Below, piece by piece: positions 33,533 to 41,556 of a stretch of DNA of 64,000 bases. Both the position numbers and the translations under genes were made by a program. Position 1 is the first letter of the stretch; every line of letters starts with the position of its first letter. Below the pieces are notes generated by a model. That model saw nothing but the letters and a program-made list of their open reading frames with translations. It made no database searches and was not told the DNA's origin. This stretch comes from Litoribacter populi (GTDB lineage: Bacteria > Bacteroidota > Bacteroidia > Cytophagales > Cyclobacteriaceae): NCBI RefSeq assembly GCF_007483685.1, contig NZ_VMKN01000002.1, positions 583,452-647,451 on the forward strand, given 5' to 3'.

Positions 33533-34921
33533 TTAATTTCCGATGTACATTTTAATTCCAAACTTGAATCCGAGGATCAGGTCATTAAAGCTTCCTGCCG
33601 AGACGCCATCATAGGTATCACTGAGGTGCTGGTTAACATAGGCTTCACCCATCATGGCAGTCTTATTTCCAAACACGTATTCTAAACCTGCAGTATAATT
33701 TACTAAAGGAAACCAGGTCTGATTGGATAAGGCTATGTTATTGCCAAAATTATAGTAGGTCCCTGCACCTACCCTTGCATAAGGAGAAAGCTTCCCTGAA
33801 GGGTTTGCCAAGTATTTAATTCCCGTAGTTCCAAAAAACTCTCTTGAATTAACCACATCGCTGATATTGACTTGCTGATAACCAAGCTCATTGTCGATAT
33901 ACAAACTATTAGAAAGTCCAAAGCCAAAACTAGCGGCAAAACCTGTTTGAGGTGTACTACTGGAATAATCTCCGATATAAGATTGAGTTGTAAATTTAGG
34001 AGAAACATAGAACGAGGACCTATGGTTGAACCTATGTAATCGGCCTATGTAATCAGTTTCCACATTATCGCTTTTTTCCGTCAAATAATGGTCAATAAGC
34101 TGCTTGGTAGTATCGGAATCTTCCTTCAATTCCCACAGATTTCCCATGACTCCTTCCAAAACTAAACTGTGAACTGCTTTTTCAACAGCCTCAGTAATGG
34201 CCATTTCTGTAGGCTCATTATATGTATAGCCCGTTTCTGCCTCCAGAAGCCTTCGAAATTTGACATATCTGAAAAAGCCTGCAGAAACTTCCTGTGAAAG
34301 TATGGATTTGGTTGTATAAACAGTTTTAAGGACTTTACCGTTACTAGTGGATACAGCTCTAAGATAAATGCTTACCCGGTCTTCACGATATTGGGAAGAG
34401 GCGTCGCTGCCAAAATACCTAACCCCAGCACCACCTGTGAAGATGTTGGTTTCATAAGAGATAATTCCACCTTCTAAAAGAACCCCTGCAAATAGTAAAG
34501 GAGGAAGCAACACATTGTTGGTACCCTCATATTGCTCTCTGCTTGAACGAATGATTTTTCTTTCGTTCAGAAGGTTACTGATATTTTCCCTCTCGATTGG
34601 CACAAACCATTTGGATTCTTCCAGGGCCCTGATAAGGATATTGGTGGCTCCCTGAGTTACGGCAGTGGACCAACTGGCCCCAACATTCGTTTCTTTATAT
34701 TGACCAGTCTGATCACGAAACTTGTAAACTGCGACAACAACGGGTTCTTTTGGCTCAGGGAGATTCAAAAGTTCTTTTTTCATTCTCGTTTCTGGTCCTA
34801 AGCTCGCATCCCGATCACCAAATGGTTGATGAAAATAAGGTGAACAACTCGAAATTAAAACTATAAACAAAATTAGCCCAATACCTTTAGTATAAAAGGC
34901 TTCATACGCTCTACTCATCAA
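33533..34921 (-). CDS. csgG: CsgG curli secretion channel with C-terminal extension
   Basis: The 462-residue lipoprotein (LISSC, Cys 26) has the CsgG/HfaB domain in its first ~280 residues: VVAVYKFRDQTGQYKE, TNILIRALEESKWFVPIERENISNLL, YFGSDASSQYREDRVSIYLRAVSTSNGKVLKTV. CsgG forms a nonameric outer-membrane pore that exports curli subunits. The E. coli protein is 277 residues; here about 180 residues follow that look like a transmembrane beta-barrel (alternating SSFYVSPKFTTQSY, TGFAASFGFGL, PYARVGAGTYYNFG strands, ending FGIKMYIGN). The extension is the oddity. Confidence 0.92.
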   Translation of the reverse strand: MMSRAYEAFYTKGIGLILFIVLISSCSPYFHQPFGDRDASLGPETRMKKELLNLPEPKEPVVVAVYKFRDQTGQYKETNVGASWSTAVTQGATNILIRALEESKWFVPIERENISNLLNERKIIRSSREQYEGTNNVLLPPLLFAGVLLEGGIISYETNIFTGGAGVRYFGSDASSQYREDRVSIYLRAVSTSNGKVLKTVYTTKSILSQEVSAGFFRYVKFRRLLEAETGYTYNEPTEMAITEAVEKAVHSLVLEGVMGNLWELKEDSDTTKQLIDHYLTEKSDNVETDYIGRLHRFNHRSSFYVSPKFTTQSYIGDYSSSTPQTGFAASFGFGLSNSLYIDNELGYQQVNISDVVNSREFFGTTGIKYLANPSGKLSPYARVGAGTYYNFGNNIALSNQTWFPLVNYTAGLEYVFGNKTAMMGEAYVNQHLSDTYDGVSAGSFNDLILGFKFGIKMYIGN

Positions 34922-34941
34922 AAATAAATCTTAATCAAAAA

Positions 34942-35346
34942 TTAATTTGTAGGTACTTCAACCACAGTTGATCCACCTGTCCTAGAGTCCACTATGGTGA
35001 CCACAATTCCGCTTCCCCCGTCACTCACATTTACTCTATAATCACCCAAATTATAACTGCCTTCGGAAAAATCTTCTGACCCGAATTGGAGATCTACTAT
35101 CTCTCTGGCAAGTCGGCTTAAAACTTGTCTATTAAGATTTTCAGCAAATTCATCCATCGGATCTCTATTTACTTCTGCCGGATCCTTAAAAGTATCCTGG
35201 GCTTGAGCTGAACTAAGCATCCATTGATAGTTAAAAGTATCACCACCAAAAGCTGGATTTTTTGGTTGATAGACAAGTCGCTGGGCATGACTGAAACCAA
35301 TCATCAATGGAAAAATAAACAACATTAAGAGAAAAACTTTTTTCAT
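34942..35346 (-). CDS. csgF: CsgF curli assembly factor
   Basis: The 134-residue protein has a signal peptide (cut after FSHAQ) and the CsgF N-terminus RLVYQPKNPAFGGDTFNYQWML, followed by SSAQAQDTFKDP; E. coli CsgF has the same FGG and NSAQAQN pattern. This N-terminal stretch inserts into the CsgG pore, and the C-terminal part helps CsgB nucleate fibres at the surface. It lies between csgE and csgG with 16 and 20 base gaps. Confidence 0.95.
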   Translation of the reverse strand: MKKVFLLMLFIFPLMIGFSHAQRLVYQPKNPAFGGDTFNYQWMLSSAQAQDTFKDPAEVNRDPMDEFAENLNRQVLSRLAREIVDLQFGSEDFSEGSYNLGDYRVNVSDGGSGIVVTIVDSRTGGSTVVEVPTN

Positions 35347-35362
35347 ATCACTTAAAATTTAA

Positions 35363-35917
35363 TTAAAATATCCCCGAACCTGAGCGCTCATCACCCTCCA
35401 GATCCCTTTTTATCTGTTCAAAATTAGCTAAATAATTCTGTAAAGTAAATACAGTTTCAGCTGCTAAATTTTCCACAAATTCTAATCTTGGCTGTAAAAA
35501 TGTTTGGATAACCATAGTTTCATTAATAGAAACTTCAATCATCGTCATATTTAATCTAAATGGGCGTTCAATAATGAAAATGGTGTAATTCCTTGCCTCA
35601 ACAGGTGGTTCCCAATCCCTATAAAAAAAATCATAAAAATCATTCCCACTTTTGGTCATGGTTTCTTCGATAATCAATCCATCTATTTCCAATTCCAACT
35701 CCCCTTTCATTCTCTTGGTTTCTTCTTTAGTGATATTTTCCAAGAGGTTTTTCAATGCTTCAGGAGCTTCTTTTAAATCAGTGGTATCCTGCCTTAACTG
35801 GTTAATTATAGAATCGCTGGATGTTTTTAAAAATGTAGTATCAACTTGCGCTTCGGAATGGAAAGCAAGAATGAAAAAAAACAAGATCAAAACCAACACT
35901 CTCATCACAAAAATCAT
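35363..35917 (-). CDS. csgE: CsgE curli export specificity factor
   Basis: The 184-residue protein has a signal peptide (cut after HSEAQ) and a C-terminal CsgE domain: LEIDGLIIEETMTKSGNDFYDFFYRDWE, then FIIERPF and VIQTFLQPR. CsgE caps the periplasmic side of CsgG and feeds CsgA into it. Residues 25-75 before the domain are an extra acidic helix-rich segment absent from E. coli CsgE. The Met at residue 5 is an alternative start. Confidence 0.94.
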   Translation of the reverse strand: MIFVMRVLVLILFFFILAFHSEAQVDTTFLKTSSDSIINQLRQDTTDLKEAPEALKNLLENITKEETKRMKGELELEIDGLIIEETMTKSGNDFYDFFYRDWEPPVEARNYTIFIIERPFRLNMTMIEVSINETMVIQTFLQPRLEFVENLAAETVFTLQNYLANFEQIKRDLEGDERSGSGIF

Positions 35918-36033
35918 TAGATCACTTCCATCCTAAAGTAAAGGATAATCCAATTCATAAGCAAATCTTAACACCGAAATATATTGATAAAAATGCACTC
36001 TATAACACCTGAAATAAATGCAGACTAAATTAA

Positions 36034-36663
36034 TTAATTTCCAGTAAAAACATATACCCTCATACCTTCACCAGCCATGCCGGACTCCTGAAATATTTTT
36101 AGAGAACTATCCTCTCCGCTCACAATGGCATTTATGGAATGGCGTTCCCCTTTTTGAAAAATATCTACAGCCCGGCCACCATACATTAATAATTCAATAT
36201 GATTATAATTCCCTTCCTGCCTAATGTTACCAGAGGACCTACTTCCAGAATTATTAAAAACATAAACATCAAGCACATTCCCAGTACCGGACTGGTCTAT
36301 TATGAAATTTGAAAAATTCCCTCTTTGAATAAAATTAATGAAATTAATGTCCCCAAGCTGTTGAAGCAATAACTCGTGAGCACTACCTCGCTGATCAACT
36401 CGGCCAATGTTTGCCACTCCACCTTGCCGTACTAAAGTTACATTTTGGTTAAACCCACGATTTTCCTGGACAGATCTGGCTACATTTACATTTCCTATTT
36501 GTTGTATATAAGCTAAGTTCTGAAAATTAAAACTAGCTTGCTCTATAGCATTTACGTTTAAAAGAATGATTTCATCCACATTTTGTTGAAATCCTAAACT
36601 TTGACTCTTTGCATATGGGAAGACAAGGAGGAAGGTTGCGAGAAGAAGAATAAGATTTTTCAT
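36034..36663 (-). CDS. csgB: CsgB-like minor curlin subunit
   Basis: The 209-residue protein starts MKNLILLLATFLLVFPYAKSQ (signal peptide). The mature part has about seven curlin-like strands of the Q-x-G-x-x-N type (IQQIGNVNVARSVQ, VRQGGVANIGRVDQ, LQQLGDINFINFIQ, DQSGTGNVLDVYV), less regular than in CsgA. CsgB nucleates CsgA polymerisation on the cell surface. The C-terminal end (FQESGMAGEGMRVYVFTGN) loses the repeat. Its place between csgA and csgE fits. A 36705 start would precede the signal and is rejected. Confidence 0.85.
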   Translation of the reverse strand: MKNLILLLATFLLVFPYAKSQSLGFQQNVDEIILLNVNAIEQASFNFQNLAYIQQIGNVNVARSVQENRGFNQNVTLVRQGGVANIGRVDQRGSAHELLLQQLGDINFINFIQRGNFSNFIIDQSGTGNVLDVYVFNNSGSRSSGNIRQEGNYNHIELLMYGGRAVDIFQKGERHSINAIVSGEDSSLKIFQESGMAGEGMRVYVFTGN

Positions 36664-36713
36664 ACTGATGGGTCTTTTTTTAAACAACACCCTAAATACC
36701 AGCATGGTTTAAC

Positions 36714-36748
36714 AAAAAAAACTCCCCAGAAAGTTCTGGAGAGTTTTA
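36714..36748 (-). terminator. Terminator/attenuator after csgA
   Basis: ACTCCCCAGAA and TTCTGGAGAGT (36721-36744) form an 11-bp stem with one mismatch; on the minus strand a run of T (36714-36720) follows. It may stop most transcripts after csgA, giving more CsgA than export proteins. Confidence 0.75.
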
Positions 36749-36770
36749 ATATCCTTTGTTCTATTGTGGA

Positions 36771-38063
36771 TTATCTCTGCATTACAGTAGCAGTGTTACC
36801 TACACCTATCTGCAGAACACCAGCAGCATGACCATTACCAGACTGGAATACAGCAGCAGAGTTGTCTCTACCTACTTGAGTCACGCCAGCTTTGTTACCG
36901 TCTCCATGCTGAGCGATAAGAGCTGAGTTAGATCCACCACCGAATAACGGGAACCCGCTTTGAGAAATCATAGCCTCGTTTTCAGCACCTTTCTGAAGGA
37001 TAGCGGCTGCATTACCGTTGTTTCTTTGATTTACACGTGCAGTGTTTTCATATCCAAATTGTGCTACAGCTGCAATGTTATCATTATTTCTTTGAGAAAT
37101 GTTTGCATAATTTTCATCACCTACTTGAGCTAAAGCAGCAAGGTTATCATTTCCTCTCTGGGAAATAAAGCCTTTATTCTCATCACCGATTGCTGCTACA
37201 AAAGCACTGTTATCGTTTCCATTTTGAGCCACATAATGAGTATTTTCATCACCAATCTGAGCAAAAGCTACTGAATTATCTGCACCTATTTGGTTAACAC
37301 CTGTTGTACCAGTCCAATAAGGATTTACACCTGAATTGTTTCCAGAACCAATTTGGCTCATAACAATATCGTTACCAGCTCCAGTTTGTCCAGTTGTAGC
37401 AATGTTAGCATCACCAACTTGAGAAACAAATACACTGCTTCCACCTGAAGACTGACCACTTGTTGCATAGTTCCCACTACCAGTTTGTAGGTGAGTAGCA
37501 TCGTTTCCACTTTGAGCTTGAGTCAAATAAGAATAGTTGTCGCTCCCAGTTTGTACCTGAAGACCAGTGTTTCCACCATTCCAAGCATTCGCTTCAGCTC
37601 TGTTATCATTTCCAGTTTGAATCTGAGAATGGTCATTCACACCGCCCCAAGGATTTCTTTGGAAAATAGAAGCATCATTTCTGTTACCAGTCTGGATTTG
37701 AGAAGCTGTAGAACCTCCATTATCTTCTTGATTAATTGATGCGGCATTTCTGTTACCTGTCTGAATTTGAGATGCTACATTATTATCTGAATCAGAAGAT
37801 CTATCTCCACCTACACCATTTTGATCGATGGTAGCCTCATTACGATTACCAGTTTGGATTTGAGAACCAGAATTCCCTTCTCCGTTTTGAGTAGTAGTCG
37901 CTTTGTTATCATTTCCAGTTGAAAGTATAAAAGCTCCATTAGAACCAGTTTGGTCTACTGTTGCAGCATTGCGATTACCTAATTGGGTTACATCAGCTGT
38001 ATTTTGCGCCATGGCGAAGGTCGCAGCGAAGACCATTCCTAAAACTAAACTTGTTTTTTTCAT
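36771..38063 (-). CDS. csgA: CsgA-like major curlin subunit
   Basis: The 430-residue protein has a signal peptide (cut after AMAQ) and about 25 strand motifs of the type G-x-x-N-x-A-x-x-x-Q, nearly three times the E. coli CsgA length. The first part has QTGNRN units separated by Gly/Asn/Ser-rich loops of 4-15 residues; from about residue 265 the units follow each other strictly every 11 residues with alternating GDEN and GNDN. The protein should form extracellular cross-beta amyloid. It ends with GNTATVMQR. Confidence 0.93.
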   Translation of the reverse strand: MKKTSLVLGMVFAATFAMAQNTADVTQLGNRNAATVDQTGSNGAFILSTGNDNKATTTQNGEGNSGSQIQTGNRNEATIDQNGVGGDRSSDSDNNVASQIQTGNRNAASINQEDNGGSTASQIQTGNRNDASIFQRNPWGGVNDHSQIQTGNDNRAEANAWNGGNTGLQVQTGSDNYSYLTQAQSGNDATHLQTGSGNYATSGQSSGGSSVFVSQVGDANIATTGQTGAGNDIVMSQIGSGNNSGVNPYWTGTTGVNQIGADNSVAFAQIGDENTHYVAQNGNDNSAFVAAIGDENKGFISQRGNDNLAALAQVGDENYANISQRNNDNIAAVAQFGYENTARVNQRNNGNAAAILQKGAENEAMISQSGFPLFGGGSNSALIAQHGDGNKAGVTQVGRDNSAAVFQSGNGHAAGVLQIGVGNTATVMQR

Positions 38064-38133
38064 TTTGTTAAGAATTAAAAGTTAAAAGTTAAAATTGAGT
38101 AAATTGATTTTTAATTGTTTATAGATAAATTGA

Positions 38134-38502
38134 TTAATTTCCTGAGTTGATTTTGACACTGTTATTACTGCCGGACTGGGTGATGGTCACTTTGTTGCTG
38201 GAAGTATTATTTGGGTGTCGTTTGTGGTTGATCTCCACTTTGTTACTTTCCCCAGCTTGGTTGATCTCACCTACCGTCCGGCCGTTGATCACATGAAGGG
38301 TATCAGTGCCGTTTACCAATAGGGTGTCGATCTTTACCTGGTTATTTGGCCCATAGGATTTGATTGTAAGCGTATCACCCTTTGAGGCTTCTGATCTTAC
38401 AGTTGTACTGCCTTCGCTTTTTTTATCTTTGGATTGCGCCTGGCTGGAAAAACTCACTGAGCAGCCTAATATGACAAGCGGTAGAATAAAGAAATAATTC
38501 AT
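38134..38502 (-). CDS. Curlin-repeat minor subunit, first gene of csg unit
   Basis: From the ATG at 38502 the 122-residue protein has a signal peptide (MNYFFILPLVILGCSVSFSS, cut after SQAQ; the Cys in ILGC may make it a lipoprotein). Four short [NS]-N-x-V-x-I strands follow: NNQVKI, SNKVEI, SNKVTI and NNSVKI, two of them in curlin-like Q-x-G contexts. Upstream in-frame ATGs lie at or before the predicted transcription start (about 38559), so 38502 is chosen. A role as nucleator or cap of curli is inferred. Confidence 0.75.
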   Translation of the reverse strand: MNYFFILPLVILGCSVSFSSQAQSKDKKSEGSTTVRSEASKGDTLTIKSYGPNNQVKIDTLLVNGTDTLHVINGRTVGEINQAGESNKVEINHKRHPNNTSSNKVTITQSGSNNSVKINSGN

Positions 38503-38565
38503 GACACTGATATTTAAAAATTTGCTTTTTGAAGATTTGAAAATGCTTTTCATAAACTTCATACA

Positions 38566-38596
38566 CAAAGATAGCCCACTCCCAAAAGCTCTACAA
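38566..38596 (-). promoter_or_regulatory. Promoter of csg unit
   Basis: Minus-strand TTG (38596-38594), 20 bases, TATCTTTG (38573-38566): a full TTG-N20-TAnnTTTG promoter. The predicted start is near 38559 and the leader about 57 bases. Confidence 0.8.
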
Positions 38597-38770
38597 TACG
38601 TAATTTCCGCTAGTTTAAAAATGAGAACACATTCGTAATAATACGTATTAAAACCATTTATTAAGCTTCAAACGTCATTTTTCTGTATTTTAGAAGTAGA
38701 TATTAAAGTATGCATTCTAAGAATTAGAGAAATCACTTACCCACTGACTGTTTGCCCTAAAATAAAATCA

Positions 38771-38800
38771 AAAAAAAAATCCCTGGAATTTCCAGAGATT
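38771..38800 (-). terminator. Terminator of receiver/LuxR regulator gene
   Basis: AATCCCTGGAA and TTCCAGAGATT form a stem; on the minus strand it is followed by nine T (plus 38771-38779). Confidence 0.8.
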
Positions 38801-38836
38801 TTCAAAATACTTATCCTAAAGCTAAAATTTGCTTCA

Positions 38837-39850
38837 TTAATTAAGGTTGTATTCGAGATTAACACCCCTTTGCTTACCGGATAAAGCCAAACTGGCTTGT
38901 ATAGCTTCAATAATGTTATTAGCTCCAAACTTCTCCATTATATTGGCCCTATGCTTTTCAATAGTCCTATTGGATACCTTAAGTTCTTCAGCAATCACCT
39001 TTATAGGCATACCTGAAGCCGACAACTTCAATACCTGAGTTTCTCTTTCAGTAAGTTTTACCGACTTGCCGCTTGATAACATCTCCGCATCAAACTTTAC
39101 CGTACCATCATCACTAGCCACCGGTTTCAATGGTACCAGCTCTATAATATACTCTCCCGAATACGAATTGGACGGGCGTAATAAAAGCATATCATACGCA
39201 CTTCCAGTATGCTTACATTCAACTCCATACACCTTTACTGAGTTAGAAATACCATTCATAAACCGCTTAATGTTTAGACTATTTGATTTACTCTTGCTCA
39301 GATCAAAAATCTCATCCAATGTCTTACCTAAGGCCAACTTGCAGAATACAGGGTTTAATTCATTGAGCATAGTATTGCTGGAAGTAAACCGATTATTTCT
39401 CATCAGCATTTTAGGGGTAAAGGAATCTTCAAAAAATTCCCGAAATCCAGTAGTATTTAATACATTCGCCTTTTCCAACTTTGAAAATTCGACGGAAACC
39501 TTTTTCAGCAAAAGGTCATTTGATAAAGGCGCAAAAAACAAATTTGAAACGCCAGCTTCCAAAGCAAGCATGACTTCCTCCGAATCAAACTCATCAAGAA
39601 TAAGAAAGAAGGGTATTTGAAAAAAATAATCTGAAAACCCCTGAAACAAACTTAATCCTCCGATAGACTTATTTTTCTGATCGCATATAACAGCATCTAC
39701 CTTTCTCCTTCTTATCAATTCTTCTTCCTTAGCTGAAAATTGGACTTGCACCTGAACAGCATAGTTATTATTTGACAATAATTTTAATAGGTCCTTCCCT
39801 CGTTTTTCACAGGAGGTCAATACAAGGATCTTCTTTTTTATATCAGTCAT
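38837..39850 (-). CDS. Response-regulator-like LuxR/NarL-type transcription factor beside curli genes
   Basis: The 337-residue protein has an N-terminal receiver-like domain (ILVLTSCEKRG, Asp 57 in DAVICDQ at the phospho-acceptor place; the conserved Lys after strand 5 appears to be replaced, SNLFFAPLS), a PAS-like middle domain (about 150-250) and a C-terminal LuxR HTH (LTERETQVLKLSASGMPIKV, then VSNRTIEKHRANIM). It lies on the same strand directly upstream of the csg promoter and is the obvious candidate regulator, functionally comparable to CsgD, which is also LuxR-type. No histidine kinase is adjacent. Confidence 0.87.
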   Translation of the reverse strand: MTDIKKKILVLTSCEKRGKDLLKLLSNNNYAVQVQVQFSAKEEELIRRRKVDAVICDQKNKSIGGLSLFQGFSDYFFQIPFFLILDEFDSEEVMLALEAGVSNLFFAPLSNDLLLKKVSVEFSKLEKANVLNTTGFREFFEDSFTPKMLMRNNRFTSSNTMLNELNPVFCKLALGKTLDEIFDLSKSKSNSLNIKRFMNGISNSVKVYGVECKHTGSAYDMLLLRPSNSYSGEYIIELVPLKPVASDDGTVKFDAEMLSSGKSVKLTERETQVLKLSASGMPIKVIAEELKVSNRTIEKHRANIMEKFGANNIIEAIQASLALSGKQRGVNLEYNLN

Positions 39851-40026
39851 AGATATTAGGATTAAATAAAAAAATCTGGGATACTACCATAAACCAACAT
39901 TCTTGGGATAAAATGCAGTTTAATGCGTTGAATTTACAGTTTAATAGTTTAAAAAACAAATTACTTGCCTTTTTATACAGTAATTATTAGAAATATCCCC
40001 AATTTTTATATAATAGCCATTTCCAT

Positions 40027-40034
40027 TAAATTTG
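40027..40034 (+). promoter_or_regulatory. Promoter -7 box for rdgB
   Basis: TAAATTTG, 18 bases before the ATG at 40053, leaving a leader of about a dozen bases. No TTG at ideal spacing. Confidence 0.6.
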
Positions 40035-40052
40035 CCTCAAACAATCCGAATC

Positions 40053-40631
40053 ATGAAAATCTGCTTTGCCACCAACAACCCTAAAAAAATCGAAGAAGTG
40101 AAAGCCGCATTAGGGGAAAACTACACCCTGTTGTCTCTAAAGGACATCGGCTGCGAAGTGGAGTTACCCGAAACGGGGGACACCCTTGAGTACAACGCCT
40201 TTGAAAAGGCTAGATACGTGTGGGACAATTACAGAGTTAGCTGCTTTGCCGACGACACGGGACTTGAAGTGGAATCGCTGGACATGGCTCCCGGGGTTTA
40301 TTCGGGGAGATTTGCCGGGGAACCTAGAAGTGATGCTCGAAACGTGGACCTTTTGCTTGAAAAGCTCAACGGAAAAGAAAACCGCTCGGCAAGATTCCGC
40401 ACGGTGATCGCTTTAATATTGGAGGGAGAGGAACATAAGTTTGAAGGAATCGCCAAAGGGGAGATCACGGAGTCTAAGTCTGGCGAAAAAGGATTCGGAT
40501 ATGACCCCGTCTTCAGACCTGAGGGTTTTGAGGTCACTTTCGCTCAGATGAGCATGGAGGACAAAAATCAGATCAGCCATCGCGGGCAAGCGGTGGAAAA
40601 ATTGGCGGATTTTCTGCATTCTTACTTTTGA
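40053..40631 (+). CDS. rdgB: RdgB/HAM1 family non-canonical purine NTP pyrophosphatase
   Basis: The 192-residue protein starts MKICFATNNPKKIEEVKAAL and has the FADDTGLEV motif (catalytic Asp pair near residue 69), SARFRTVIALI and GFGYDPVF. It hydrolyses ITP, dITP and XTP to monophosphates and pyrophosphate and so keeps deaminated purines out of nucleic acids. An in-frame reading from 40032 would start inside the promoter. udk follows 40 bases later with its own -7 box. Confidence 0.96.
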   Translation: MKICFATNNPKKIEEVKAALGENYTLLSLKDIGCEVELPETGDTLEYNAFEKARYVWDNYRVSCFADDTGLEVESLDMAPGVYSGRFAGEPRSDARNVDLLLEKLNGKENRSARFRTVIALILEGEEHKFEGIAKGEITESKSGEKGFGYDPVFRPEGFEVTFAQMSMEDKNQISHRGQAVEKLADFLHSYF

Positions 40632-40657
40632 GGGCAGTTAGATTGAAAGTTTTTTCA

Positions 40658-40665
40658 TAATTTTG
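40658..40665 (+). promoter_or_regulatory. Promoter -7 box for udk
   Basis: TAATTTTG ends 6 bases before the ATG at 40672, so a transcript starting 6-7 bases downstream of the box would be essentially leaderless. Confidence 0.55.
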
Positions 40666-40671
40666 GCTCCC

Positions 40672-41295
40672 ATGAATAAACCATACATCGTGGGAATCAC
40701 AGGAGGCAGCGCTTCAGGCAAAACCCTCTTTCTGGAAAGGTTGCTCAACTCTTTCGAACCCCATCAAGTCTGCTTAATTTCCCAGGACAACTATTACAAG
40801 CCCCGTCACCAGCAACCCCTGGATGACCGCGGGATCCACAACTTTGACACCCCCCACTCCATAGATTTCGAGCAATACGCCGAAGACATCCGCAAAATCC
40901 ATAACGGAGAAACGGTCTACCGTCAGGAATATACCTTCAACAACCCCAACAAGATTCCCAAGATGCTGGAATTCAAACCAGCCCCCGTAGTTGTGGTGGA
41001 AGGGATATTTGTATTGTATTACCCAGAACTTGCCAGTTTGCTTGATCTAAAAGTTTTCATCGACGCTAAGGATTACATCAAACTCAAGCGCCGTATTGTC
41101 AGAGATAAAGTCGAAAGAGGTTACGATTTGGATGATGTATTATATAGGTATGAAAAACACGTCATGCCCACTTACGAAAAGTACATCGAACCCTTCAAAC
41201 ACGAAGCCGACATCATAGTACCTAACAATGACAGCTTCGACCGGGCCTTGGATCTGGTGAAGTCATATTTGAAGCTCAAAGCGGAAATCATTTAA
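40672..41295 (+). CDS. udk: Uridine kinase
   Basis: The 207-residue protein has the P-loop GITGGSASGKT near residue 8, the lid/substrate motifs SQDNYYKPRHQQPLDDRG and HNFDTPHSIDFEQY, and RRIVRDKVERGYD. It phosphorylates uridine and cytidine in pyrimidine salvage. The ATG at 40672 is chosen over the TTG at 40663 because the latter overlaps the -7 box and family members start near MxKPYIVGI. Confidence 0.95.
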   Translation: MNKPYIVGITGGSASGKTLFLERLLNSFEPHQVCLISQDNYYKPRHQQPLDDRGIHNFDTPHSIDFEQYAEDIRKIHNGETVYRQEYTFNNPNKIPKMLEFKPAPVVVVEGIFVLYYPELASLLDLKVFIDAKDYIKLKRRIVRDKVERGYDLDDVLYRYEKHVMPTYEKYIEPFKHEADIIVPNNDSFDRALDLVKSYLKLKAEII

Positions 41296-41330
41296 AGTAC
41301 GAAATACGAAGGACGAAGTACGAAGTGAAG
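41295..41330. repeat. TACGAAG repeat, left copy of a 29-bp inverted pair
   Basis: 41295-41323 is identical to the reverse complement of 42581-42609 (29 bases; core AAGTACGAAATACGAAGGAC). It begins at the last base of the udk gene, right after its stop. Confidence 0.85.
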
Positions 41331-41492
41331 GACACGGTTTCACGTAGCTCTTTTCAAACCTTTTCCACCAGCTGAACACCTGAATGGTCAGCTAAAGAAT
41401 TGAAAACCTTTTTCTCAATTATAAATGCTGTTCCATTCGATGTAGAGGAGGAGGCATGTGGCGGAACTTTTAAGCCAGCAGGATTTAATTAT

Positions 41493-41526
41493 AAAAAAAA
41501 TGAGGAAGCATACTAAATACGCTTCC
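41493..41526 (-). terminator. Terminator of DUF4199 gene
   Basis: GGAAGC (41504-41509) pairs with GCTTCC (41521-41526) with further partial pairing; eight A at 41493-41500 give the T-run on the minus strand. Confidence 0.7.
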
Positions 41527-41556
41527 CCTAACTGCAATTAAAAATTTTAACCAATA

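Larger units (their letters stand above)
38503..38836. other. Intergenic region carrying the csg promoter and regulator terminator
   Basis: It contains the csg promoter (38566-38596) and the hairpin of the upstream regulator gene (38779-38800). The rest (38600-38770) is AT-rich with no gene; regulator binding sites would be expected here but none is recognisable by eye. Confidence 0.6.

Noticed and set aside
36771-38063. Regular repeats resembling a CRISPR or minisatellite array
   Set aside because: The period follows codons of one long ORF with a signal peptide, and unit differences are mostly synonymous or conservative; it is a coding curlin repeat.
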